Below are positions 17,337 to 24,288 of a stretch of 36,908 nucleotides of DNA, piece by piece (within the stretch, counting starts at the first letter, position 1; each line of letters opens with the position of its first letter). The DNA comes from Bacteroidaceae bacterium (GTDB taxonomy: Bacteria; Bacteroidota; Bacteroidia; Bacteroidales; Bacteroidaceae): the NCBI GenBank assembly GCA_017522915.1, contig JAFWXX010000004.1, positions 1-36,908 of the forward strand. Reading direction: 5' to 3'. The notes below the pieces were generated by a model, which searched no databases, was not told the DNA's origin, and saw only the letters and a list, made by a program, of their open reading frames with translations. The translations under genes were made by a program, and so were the position numbers.

Positions 17337-18731
17337 TCAATCGTTGAATTTGCTTGTTACAATCTCTATCGGTATGTTGTATGCATCGCCGCCACGGAGC
17401 CTTATGCTGCTCAAACGGATGTCGTGGATTATCTTCAGCACATTGCCGTATGTGTCCGATGTAGTTGTTACGGGCACAAGTACAACCTTGTTCCAGTCGG
17501 GGTTCTTGGCTTCCCAATCGCTGTCACCTGCAATTCCTTCGGTATATTCCTTGTAAAGGACCTTGAGTATCTCCGATATGTTGCTGAATGTGTATTTGTT
17601 CTCGGCCAATCCGGCAAGATAGGATGTCTTGTTATCTGCAAGGTCGCTTTTGATGAAGAACTTGTGCATGTTGCCTTTTCTCACCATGAGAAGGGTGGTG
17701 TGAGGAGTTCCGGTGCCGTCATTATATTTCTCGAATGCAATCTTTACCGAGTTGAGGCTGTCGCAGTTCTCTACTATGTCGATGACAGGTAATGTTACCT
17801 CGGTGAATAGTCCGGCTGGTGTCTTTATGTATGTGTGGTTCTTCTCCTCGGCAAGCTTCTCTATGTTGCTGTTTGTAAACTTGTTCACTTGCATTACCTC
17901 CTTGCCTGAATAGAATGGGGCAGACAGAGGCTGTATTGAATCGAGCTGGCCTGAACTGCTCTTTATGTAACGTGCAAAGCCTATGTCGAGTCTTGAACGA
18001 TATATCTTTACAAGTGTACCGTCGCCCTGTGTGCACTTGACATATACGCCCTTGAAGATGTTCTTTATGAACTCCTCGGTGTTGGAGAAGTACTTGTTGC
18101 CCACTCTGTTTCCCTCGCTGTCGGTTTCGTAGAACTTCTCTATGAACATGTTTCCGATGCTGTTGGGGAGGGTTATGTCAATGCGCCTTGTGTATTCACC
18201 GTTTATGATACTGTCGGGCTGTGTGTAGTCGATGACATTGAATGTCTTGCTAGCCAGCGGCTTCTCTCCGTTGTTGTAGAACTCCTCCGGAGTGAAGTTC
18301 GTATAGTAGGGCGTGCCCTCTTCCAGAACCTTGTCCAGTGGGTAAACCTCGCAATGCATGGCATTGAGAGAGTCGCCATAATACTTGTCGATGTAGAGTC
18401 GGAGAATGGTGTATGTGGCACTGTCGCCTATTACTCCTTCGGAAGGGAACTCAAAGCCTTCGGTACATCCGAACTGTGTTATAAAGTTTGAACTGAAGGA
18501 TGTATTGTCTTTCTCGTCGGTGTATTTGCCAAGATATACATCACTGGTGTTGGCAAGAATGGAGTCGTTTGCCATTATTGTAGCCGACTTTGCATAGAAG
18601 GTGTCGGTTCTTGCTGTAACCATGTCATGGTCGGGTACAATGCTGCTGCCGAGGGTGCCGGTTGTGTCATCGCATTGTGTCAGGGCGAAAATGGCTGTTA
18701 TGGCCAAAATCAAATAGGAGAATCTCTTCAT
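17337..18731 (-). CDS. DUF4270 domain lipoprotein, probably surface exposed
   Basis: This 464-residue protein begins with a lipoprotein signal peptide; LTQC places the acylated cysteine at C20. The next residues are Asp-Asp, resembling the acidic lipoprotein export signal that moves Bacteroidetes lipoproteins to the outer face. The body (GSSIVPDHD, YLGKYTDEKDNTSFSSNFITQF, and the long TYTILRLYIDKYYGDS region) matches DUF4270. The biochemical function is unknown. It follows the GT5-like gene by 74 bases on the same strand and probably shares its transcript. The neighbourhood suggests a link to glucan metabolism or to the cell surface, but this is inference. Confidence 0.85.
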   Translation of the reverse strand: MKRFSYLILAITAIFALTQCDDTTGTLGSSIVPDHDMVTARTDTFYAKSATIMANDSILANTSDVYLGKYTDEKDNTSFSSNFITQFGCTEGFEFPSEGVIGDSATYTILRLYIDKYYGDSLNAMHCEVYPLDKVLEEGTPYYTNFTPEEFYNNGEKPLASKTFNVIDYTQPDSIINGEYTRRIDITLPNSIGNMFIEKFYETDSEGNRVGNKYFSNTEEFIKNIFKGVYVKCTQGDGTLVKIYRSRLDIGFARYIKSSSGQLDSIQPLSAPFYSGKEVMQVNKFTNSNIEKLAEEKNHTYIKTPAGLFTEVTLPVIDIVENCDSLNSVKIAFEKYNDGTGTPHTTLLMVRKGNMHKFFIKSDLADNKTSYLAGLAENKYTFSNISEILKVLYKEYTEGIAGDSDWEAKNPDWNKVVLVPVTTTSDTYGNVLKIIHDIRLSSIRLRGGDAYNIPIEIVTSKFND

Positions 18732-18805
18732 AAATTCTGAATTTCAACTGTTATTTGCAACTTCTTGCAGGTTGCTGTACAAAGCTATTTGAATTATGCA
18801 AAGGA

Positions 18806-19618
18806 TTACTTCTCAAGTAGGCTGTTATAGAAATCGTAGCATGCATCAGATGTGTTCCCGGCACTCTGCTTAGGAAGTATCGCTTTCCCAAGAGACTCGG
18901 CATACTCAATGAATTCGGCCGGAACGTTGTCCCCGTTTACTATGATTCCGTCGCAGTTCCTTATGGCAAGCTTCATGAGCTCATTGTATGTCACAGGTGT
19001 TCCAAGCTCCGAAATAGCTTCCTCTGTCATCTCCTTGCATATAAGCTTTGTCTTGAATGCATCGTCCAACGCTCCCTCAAAGTTGTCGTCGTAGAGCGAG
19101 ATGACAATCTTCGAATCGCGGAATGACGGTTCATCCTTGTACGCGCTCTTGATATACAATGGAACCAAAGCCGACATCCAGCCGTTGCAGTGAATTATCT
19201 CAGGGCACCAGCGTTGCTTCTTGACAGCTTCGATTACTCCGAGGTTGAAGAATATTGCGCGCTCATCGTTGTCGCTGTACTCAACACCGTTCTCGTCCTT
19301 TGTCATCAGGCGGTTATGGAAGTAATCATCGTTTTCGATGAAATAGACCTGCATTCTTACTGACTGCAACGACGCTACCTTTATTATCAAAGGATGGTCG
19401 GTGTCGTCGATTATAAGGTTCATTCCCGAAAGGCGTATGACCTCATGCAAGTTGTTACGGCGTGTGTTGATAGTTCCCCAGAGCGGTGTGAAGGTTCTTA
19501 TTTCCTTTACTTTGTCCTGAATGGCCTGTGGCAAGTTGTGGCTTGCTGTCGCAATCTGGGATTCTGGTACGAATGGTGTAATTTCCTGAGTAATAAATAA
19601 AATCTTTTCTGCTTTCAT
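18806..19618 (-). CDS. short GT5 starch/glycogen synthase-like protein
   Basis: The 270-residue protein starts at ATG 19618 (MKAEKILFITQEITPF). A longer reading from 19633 adds five unlikely residues. It corresponds only to the N-terminal half of glycogen synthase (GT5): FITQEITPFVPES, LHEVIRLSGMNL, YFIENDDYFHNR and IIHCNGWMSALVPLYIK match the Rossmann-like acceptor domain. The KxGG ADP-glucose motif expected after EITPF is replaced by PESQ. HDW is replaced by NGW. The C-terminal GT-B domain with E-x7-E is absent. It is therefore unlikely to be a synthase on its own. The ORF closes cleanly, with no frameshift debris downstream, and has its own consensus promoter. Confidence 0.85.
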   Translation of the reverse strand: MKAEKILFITQEITPFVPESQIATASHNLPQAIQDKVKEIRTFTPLWGTINTRRNNLHEVIRLSGMNLIIDDTDHPLIIKVASLQSVRMQVYFIENDDYFHNRLMTKDENGVEYSDNDERAIFFNLGVIEAVKKQRWCPEIIHCNGWMSALVPLYIKSAYKDEPSFRDSKIVISLYDDNFEGALDDAFKTKLICKEMTEEAISELGTPVTYNELMKLAIRNCDGIIVNGDNVPAEFIEYAESLGKAILPKQSAGNTSDACYDFYNSLLEK

Positions 19619-19958
19619 CTCTTCTAAAAACACGAATGTAGTCCGTGCCTCGCAAAATTACAAAAAAAAAGCCAACCGGGCAAATCGATGGCCTATTTTA
19701 AGGGTTTTTATAACAAAAGGTTGCGCGTTTGCAGTTGTTAACTTACAGAATGCTCTTTCGTGTGCAGTGCTGCAGGGATTGTAAAATTATATCTATTCAC
19801 TCCCGTTGCAAAATAAATCCAGTTATTTTTTCTTTTTATGGACAAATGTTTGTTACTTTGCACCTCGAAAATGCAGGGATGTGTCGTGCGCTCTGTTTCT
19901 TACGCGCTCTTTGCACTCCCTTAGGATGACATTTTAAGACAGAAATCAAGTTAGTGAG
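19619..19958. other. divergent promoter region between GT5-like gene and panC
   Basis: This spacer holds the minus-strand promoter of the GT5-like gene. Toward panC there is a weaker plus-strand box TTACTTTG at 19853-19860 without a good partner at the right distance. No credible gene is present; the short open frame at 19729-19929 looks random. Confidence 0.55.
19653..19684 (-). promoter_or_regulatory. promoter of the GT5-like/DUF4270 operon
   Basis: The minus strand has TTTG (19681-19684), a 20-base spacer and TAATTTTG (19653-19660), an exact Bacteroidetes promoter match, roughly 35 bases before the ATG at 19618. Confidence 0.8.
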
Positions 19959-20807
19959 ATGAAGGTTGTAAGTACTGTCAAGGAACTTAAGGCGTTGCTT
20001 GATTCATACAGGAGTGAGGGAAAGAGCATTGCTCTTGTACCGACAATGGGGGCTTTGCATGCAGGTCATGCATCTTTGGTGGAACGTGCTGTAAGGGAAA
20101 ACGACGTGGCTGTGGTGAGCATTTTTGTGAATCCGACCCAATTCAACGATAAGAATGACCTCAAGAACTATCCTCGTACGCTTGAGGCCGATTGCGCGCT
20201 TCTTGAAAGAGTAGGGGCTTCTATTGCGTTTGCACCTTCTGTAGAGGAGATGTATCCAAGCGAAGATACGCGGCAGTTCTCTTTTGAACCGCTCGATACT
20301 GTTATGGAAGGAGCATGCCGTCCCGGTCATTTCAACGGTGTAGCGCAGATTGTTAGCAAGCTGTTCTATGCAGTAGAACCCGATGTGGCATATTTCGGAG
20401 AGAAGGATTTTCAGCAACTTGCAATAATACGTGAGATGGTGCGTCAGCTTGCCCTCCCTGTAGAGATAGCCGGTTGCCCGATTGTGCGCGAGAAAGACGG
20501 GCTCGCCATGAGCAGCCGCAATACGCTTCTCTCGGCCGAGGAGCGTGAACGGGCTCTTGCGATATCACGCACCCTTTTCAGCAGTCTCGACTATGCAAAA
20601 GAACATTCCCTTGCCGAAACAAAGGCTTTTGTGGAGGAGTGTATCGACAATACAGCCGGTCTCGACCTGGAGTATTTCCAGATTGTCGATGGCAATTCAT
20701 TGCAGGAGATAAAGGAGTGGGGCGACAGCAGCTATGTTGTGGGGTGCATTGCTCTCTTCTGCGGAAAGATACGTCTGATTGATAACATTAAATATAAGGA
20801 GGATTGA
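19959..20807 (+). CDS. panC: pantothenate synthetase (pantoate-beta-alanine ligase)
   Basis: This enzyme joins pantoate and beta-alanine with ATP to form pantothenate in the CoA pathway. The 282-residue protein has [13 protein letters not shown] with the HxGH nucleotidyl-transfer motif (H34, H37), [35 protein letters not shown] and the KMSKS-like MSSRNTLLS segment. All are family signatures. panD follows two bases after the stop, so the two vitamin B5 genes form an operon and beta-alanine supply is coupled to its use. Confidence 0.97.
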   Translation: MKVVSTVKELKALLDSYRSEGKSIALVPTMGALHAGHASLVERAVRENDVAVVSIFVNPTQFNDKNDLKNYPRTLEADCALLERVGASIAFAPSVEEMYPSEDTRQFSFEPLDTVMEGACRPGHFNGVAQIVSKLFYAVEPDVAYFGEKDFQQLAIIREMVRQLALPVEIAGCPIVREKDGLAMSSRNTLLSAEERERALAISRTLFSSLDYAKEHSLAETKAFVEECIDNTAGLDLEYFQIVDGNSLQEIKEWGDSSYVVGCIALFCGKIRLIDNIKYKED

Positions 20808-20809
20808 CA

Positions 20810-21154
20810 ATGTTGTTGCAAATGCTCAAATCGAAGATTCATTGTGCTACGGTTACAGAGGCTAACCTTCATTATATGGGCAGCATAACGATTGATGAGG
20901 CTCTTATGGAGGCTGCCGGTATGCTCGAAGGCGAACAGGTGCATGTTGTGAACAACAGCAACGGTGAACGTATTGTCACATATATAATAAAGGGGGAGCG
21001 CGGTTCGGGTGTCATCTGCCTCAACGGTGCGGCGGCTCATAAGTTCCAGCCGGGCGATGTGGCTATAATAATGGCCTATGCGTCCATGACTCCGGAGGAG
21101 GCCGCGGTCTTCAAACCGAAAGTTATTATACCGGACAGGCACAATCGGATATGA
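20810..21154 (+). CDS. panD: aspartate 1-decarboxylase precursor
   Basis: PanD decarboxylates L-aspartate to beta-alanine using a pyruvoyl group made by self-cleavage. The 114-residue protein has [24 protein letters not shown] with the G24-S25 cleavage site, and later the [21 protein letters not shown] motif. The ATG at 20810 is two bases after the panC stop and fits the family N-terminus. The stop codon lies inside the first arm of a long bidirectional terminator. Confidence 0.96.
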   Translation: MLLQMLKSKIHCATVTEANLHYMGSITIDEALMEAAGMLEGEQVHVVNNSNGERIVTYIIKGERGSGVICLNGAAAHKFQPGDVAIIMAYASMTPEEAAVFKPKVIIPDRHNRI

Positions 21155-21208
21155 CAGATAAAAAAATCAGGAGACTTCAAACGGTCTCCTGATTTTTTTA
21201 TCTGTCAT
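21151..21208. terminator. bidirectional terminator between panD and biotin carrier gene
   Basis: Two perfect 25-base arms (21151-21175 and 21184-21208) surround an 8-base loop. Each arm includes a run of seven A or T, so either strand gives a GC-rich inner stem followed by T's. It serves the convergent panCD and methylmalonyl-CoA operons. The first arm overlaps the panD stop codon. Confidence 0.9.
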
Positions 21209-21212
21209 ATTA

Positions 21213-21644
21213 TTATTCCAGTACTACCAGTGCTGCACCGTCGGCAACAGTGTCGCCTTTGGCTACCTGTATTGCAACAACCTTGCCGTCACGGTCGGCA
21301 TTGATGTTGTTCTCCATTTTCATGGCTTCGAGCACAACAACTGTATCGCCTTTCTTTACTGTATCGCCTACCTTTACCTTTACGTCGATTATTACGCCGG
21401 GCAATGGAGTCTTTATGGCATTGCCGCTTACAGGAGCTGCCGCTGGTGTCGCTGCAGGAGCTGCTGTCGCAACAGGCTTTGCAGTGACAGGCTGTACCTT
21501 TACTACAGGCTTCTCTTCAACCGGCTTTTCCCATTCTACGGTATATTCGGTTCCGTTTACAGTAACCTTTGCAGTAGTGTCGTTCACCTCGTTTACAGCA
21601 ACCTCGTACTTGTTGCCGTCTATTGTATATTTGTACTCTTTCAT
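21213..21644 (-). CDS. biotin carboxyl carrier subunit of a methylmalonyl-CoA decarboxylase/propionyl-CoA carboxylase-type complex
   Basis: The 143-residue protein has a short N-terminal beta region, a Pro/Ala/Val-rich flexible linker (about 41-73) and a C-terminal biotinyl domain (75-143). The domain has the EAMKMEN motif; K109 is the biotinylation site. It shuttles carboxyl groups between enzyme subunits. It is the last gene of the minus-strand cluster, 7 bases after the 49-residue OadG-tail-like gene. In many Bacteroidales I would expect a sodium-pump beta subunit (OadB) next. Here the terminator and convergent panD follow directly. Confidence 0.92.
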   Translation of the reverse strand: MKEYKYTIDGNKYEVAVNEVNDTTAKVTVNGTEYTVEWEKPVEEKPVVKVQPVTAKPVATAAPAATPAAAPVSGNAIKTPLPGVIIDVKVKVGDTVKKGDTVVVLEAMKMENNINADRDGKVVAIQVAKGDTVADGAALVVLE

Positions 21645-21651
21645 GGTTGTC

Positions 21652-21801
21652 TTATTTGTTAAGGTTGTTCCAATGTCTGTTCACGTATGTTATAGTAAGC
21701 ACGCCGCTTTCGTTGTCGTGTACGTTGTCGCCCATGTATGCTGCCAATGCCATTGATATGGCAGCAACTGTAGCACCGTCAATTTTCTTGTTATCTTCCA
21801 T
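21652..21801 (-). CDS. small protein resembling the soluble tail of OadG/MmdE-type gamma subunit
   Basis: This 49-residue protein starts at ATG 21801, 10 bases after the carboxyltransferase stop, and ends 7 bases before the biotin carrier start. It has IDGATVAAISMALAAYMGD followed by an acidic HDNESGVLTI strand and an NRHWN end. This resembles the cytoplasmic C-terminal part of OadG-family gamma subunits (an AAI-x-AAI helix, then an acidic stretch, then a short strand). It lacks the N-terminal membrane helix of full-length OadG. Its place between carboxyltransferase and biotin subunits suggests an assembly or linker role in that complex. Homology is judged by eye only. Confidence 0.65.
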   Translation of the reverse strand: MEDNKKIDGATVAAISMALAAYMGDNVHDNESGVLTITYVNRHWNNLNK

Positions 21802-21811
21802 AATGCATCTT

Positions 21812-23365
21812 TTAGAGTGGAATATTACCATGTTTCTTTCTCGGCAGCTCCTGACGCTTGCTTTCAAGCTGTGCAAGAGCACGGATAATGCGGAATCTTG
21901 TGTTGCGCGGCTCTATCACATCGTCGATGTAGCCATATTTTGCAGCCTGGTACGGGTTTGCAAAGAGACGGTTGTACTCAGCCTCTTTCTCGGCGATGAA
22001 TGCCTTCGGGTCCTCGGCCTCCTTTGCCTCCTTTGCATAAAGCACTTCGGCTGCTCCGGCTGCACCCATAACGGCAATCTCTGCGCTAGGCCAAGCGTAG
22101 TTGAGGTCGGCACGCAACTGCTTGCAGGCCATAACGATGTGTGAACCGCCGTATGACTTGCGCAGGGTCACTGTTACCTTTGGTACTGTAGCCTCGCCGA
22201 ATGCATATAGAAGCTTTGCGCCGTGAAGTATGACTGCATTGTACTCCTGTGCTGTTCCCGGCAAGAATCCCGGAACATCCACAAGTGTCACAAGCGGAAT
22301 GTTGAAAGCGTCGCAGAACCTTACGAAACGTGCGCCCTTGCGTGAAGAGTTGCAATCGAGCACACCTGCATACTTGCATGGCTGGTTGGCTACAATGCCT
22401 ACCGATTTGCCGTTCATTCTTGCGAAGCCGACAATTATGTTCTGTGCATAGTCGCGGTGCACCTCCAGGAACTCGCCGTTATCTACAACTTCGGCAATGA
22501 CACGGTACATGTCGTATGCCTGGTTCGGGTTATCGGGAATTATGGTGTTGAGAATGTCGCTTGTGCGGTTGATAGGGTCGTTGCACGGAACATCGGGAAC
22601 GCTCTCCATGTTGTTCTGGGGAATGTAGCTCATGAGTTTGCGTATCAGTGCAAGGCCCTCCTCTTCGGTCTGCGCTGTAAAGTGTGTGACACCCGACTTG
22701 CTTGCATGAACGCTTGCACCTCCCAACTCCTCCTGTGTGACAACTTCGCCCAGTACGGTCTTTACAACCTTAGGACCGGTGAGGAACATGTATGCTGTGC
22801 CTTCCATCATTATGGTGAAGTCGGTGAGTGCCGGTGAATATACAGCACCGCCGGCGCATGGGCCGAAGATGCCCGAAATCTGCGGAACTACGCCCGATGC
22901 CATGATGTTGCGCTGGAATATCTCTGCATATCCGGCAAGGGCATTGATTCCTTCCTGGATACGTGCACCGCCGCTGTCGTTGATTCCGATTACCGGTGCG
23001 CCAACCTTCATTGCCATGTCCATGACCTTGCATATCTTCTGCGCCATGGTCTCGCTCAACGAACCTCCTGTTACAGTGAAGTCCTGTGCGAACACATAGA
23101 CTAAGCGTCCTTCGATTGTTCCGCAGCCTACAACAACGCCGTCTCCCAGGAACTGTTTCTTCTCCTGCCCAAAGTTGGTGCATCTGTGTGTAACGAACAT
23201 GTCCATCTCTTCGAAACTGCCTTTGTCGAGCAGCATGTCTATGCGTTCGCGTGCAGTGTACTTGCCGCGTTCGTGCTGTTTCTCGATGGCTTTTTCTCCG
23301 CCGCCCAAGCGTGCCTTTGCACGAAGGGCAACCAGCTCTTTGATTTTTTCAAATTGCTTGCTCAT
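21812..23365 (-). CDS. mmdA: acyl-CoA carboxyltransferase subunit (methylmalonyl-CoA decarboxylase alpha / propionyl-CoA carboxylase beta)
   Basis: This 517-residue carboxyltransferase of the crotonase-like superfamily transfers carboxyl between methylmalonyl-CoA/propionyl-CoA and biotin. The N-terminal half has [28 protein letters not shown] and [10 protein letters not shown] (131-140), the acyl-CoA oxyanion region. The C-terminal half has [12 protein letters not shown], the [13 protein letters not shown] segment and the family-typical end [10 protein letters not shown]. It lies between the epimerase (27-base gap) and the OadG-tail-like gene (10-base gap). The reaction direction depends on whether an OadB pump or a biotin carboxylase partners it, and neither is encoded here. 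Confidence 0.92.
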   Translation of the reverse strand: MSKQFEKIKELVALRAKARLGGGEKAIEKQHERGKYTARERIDMLLDKGSFEEMDMFVTHRCTNFGQEKKQFLGDGVVVGCGTIEGRLVYVFAQDFTVTGGSLSETMAQKICKVMDMAMKVGAPVIGINDSGGARIQEGINALAGYAEIFQRNIMASGVVPQISGIFGPCAGGAVYSPALTDFTIMMEGTAYMFLTGPKVVKTVLGEVVTQEELGGASVHASKSGVTHFTAQTEEEGLALIRKLMSYIPQNNMESVPDVPCNDPINRTSDILNTIIPDNPNQAYDMYRVIAEVVDNGEFLEVHRDYAQNIIVGFARMNGKSVGIVANQPCKYAGVLDCNSSRKGARFVRFCDAFNIPLVTLVDVPGFLPGTAQEYNAVILHGAKLLYAFGEATVPKVTVTLRKSYGGSHIVMACKQLRADLNYAWPSAEIAVMGAAGAAEVLYAKEAKEAEDPKAFIAEKEAEYNRLFANPYQAAKYGYIDDVIEPRNTRFRIIRALAQLESKRQELPRKKHGNIPL

Positions 23366-23392
23366 AATATCTGTTTTATGTTGTCTCCTGAA

Positions 23393-23797
23393 TTACTCCT
23401 CGCAAAGCTCTGTAAGCACGCCCTTTGTTGCTTTTGGGTGAAGGAATGCAATCTTCAATCCTTCGGCACCGGCACGCGGGGCCTTGTCTATCGTGCGTAT
23501 TTCCTTCTCTTCGCACTCGGCAAGTGCATTGGCTACTCCGTCTTCGACCTTGTATGCGATGTGATGTATTCCCTCGCCACGGTTCTCGATGAACTTTGCT
23601 ATTGTGCTGTCGGGCGATGTGGCTTCAAGAAGCTCGATTTTTGTCTCTCCTACCTTCAGGAATGCTGTGCGCACCTTCTGGTCCTCTACGGTCTCTATGT
23701 TATAGCATTCGAAGCCCAATACCTGTTCATAGTACGGCAATGACTCTTCGATGCTCTTTACTGCTATGCCAAGATGCTCAATCTTTGAAATTTTCAT
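23393..23797 (-). CDS. mce: methylmalonyl-CoA epimerase
   Basis: The 134-residue protein belongs to the vicinal-oxygen-chelate fold. KIEHLGIAVKSIEESLPYYEQVLGF opens the first beta-alpha-beta module, TKIELLEATSPDS follows, and GIHHIAYKVED opens the second. The metal-binding His and Glu residues (H9 region, E in IELLE, H in HHIAY) are present. It interconverts the (S) and (R) epimers of methylmalonyl-CoA. Being first in this minus-strand operon, it supports a propionate/succinate route running through methylmalonyl-CoA. Full gene clusters of this type are common in propionate-forming Bacteroidales. Confidence 0.94.
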   Translation of the reverse strand: MKISKIEHLGIAVKSIEESLPYYEQVLGFECYNIETVEDQKVRTAFLKVGETKIELLEATSPDSTIAKFIENRGEGIHHIAYKVEDGVANALAECEEKEIRTIDKAPRAGAEGLKIAFLHPKATKGVLTELCEE

Positions 23798-24288
23798 GTT
23801 TCCAACGATTTAATACAAATTTATAAATAAAAACCTTTAGGTTTACATTATATTTTCGCGCGTTAGCGCAATGATAGTGCCAACGAGCAAGATATGAAAC
23901 TTGTTTCAATATTTTGCAGCGAGTGCAGCCTATTTTCGCGTTTTAGTGCAATGATAGTGCCAACGAGCAAGATATGAAACTTGTTTCAATATTTTGCAGC
24001 GAGTGCAGCCTATTTTCGCGCTCTAGCGCAAAGATAGCCAAATAAACCGATTTGCCTTGTTTTTTGCCTTTTTTTTTGACCCTTTCCATAACTCTTTAAG
24101 TACGGTGCTTTACTGGCGTTTATTCAAAGTGATTTTGTGTGCCGTTGATTTATAAATTTTGTTCATTTTGTTCAAGATGTTGTGTATTTGTGAAACAAAC
24201 TCATCTCCGAATGCTGTAATGTTGCATCTTTTTAGTATCTTCGCGCTATAAAACAACAGACATCAAGTCTGTACTAAAACAACATCTT
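23798..24288. other. divergent intergenic region with tandem repeats
   Basis: The 491 bases between mce (minus) and the acyl-CoA ligase (plus) hold no credible gene. The left part (23851-24040) is an 80-bp tandem repeat. The right part is AT-rich with a -7-like box TATCTTCG near 24237-24244 that may serve the ligase gene. Confidence 0.6.
23851..24040. repeat. 80-bp tandem repeat, 2.4 copies, with promoter-like boxes
   Basis: Copies begin at 23851, 23931 and 24011, each opening with TATTTTCGCG. The first two are 80 bases each and nearly identical; the third is cut after about 30 bases. Each full copy contains the near-dyad GCAAGATATGAAAC-TT-GTTTCAATATTTTGC. It also has a small GCGC-type hairpin at its start. 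On the minus strand each copy shows a -7-like box: TATCATTG at 23869-23876 and 23949-23956, and TATCTTTG at 24029-24036. In the two full copies TTTC stands 19 bases upstream. The repeat could therefore be a multiplied promoter for mce-mmdA or a dispersed intergenic element. Confidence 0.85.

Noticed and set aside
19729..19929. 67-codon plus-strand frame between the GT5-like gene and panC
   Set aside because: Cys-rich random-looking composition, no conserved pattern, and it overlaps the expected panC promoter region.
22457..22837. Plus-strand frames opposite mmdA
   Set aside because: Antisense to a strongly conserved carboxyltransferase; no motif of their own.
23851..24040. CRISPR-like array
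   Set aside because: The repeats are directly abutting 80-bp tandem units without unique spacers, and no cas genes are nearby.
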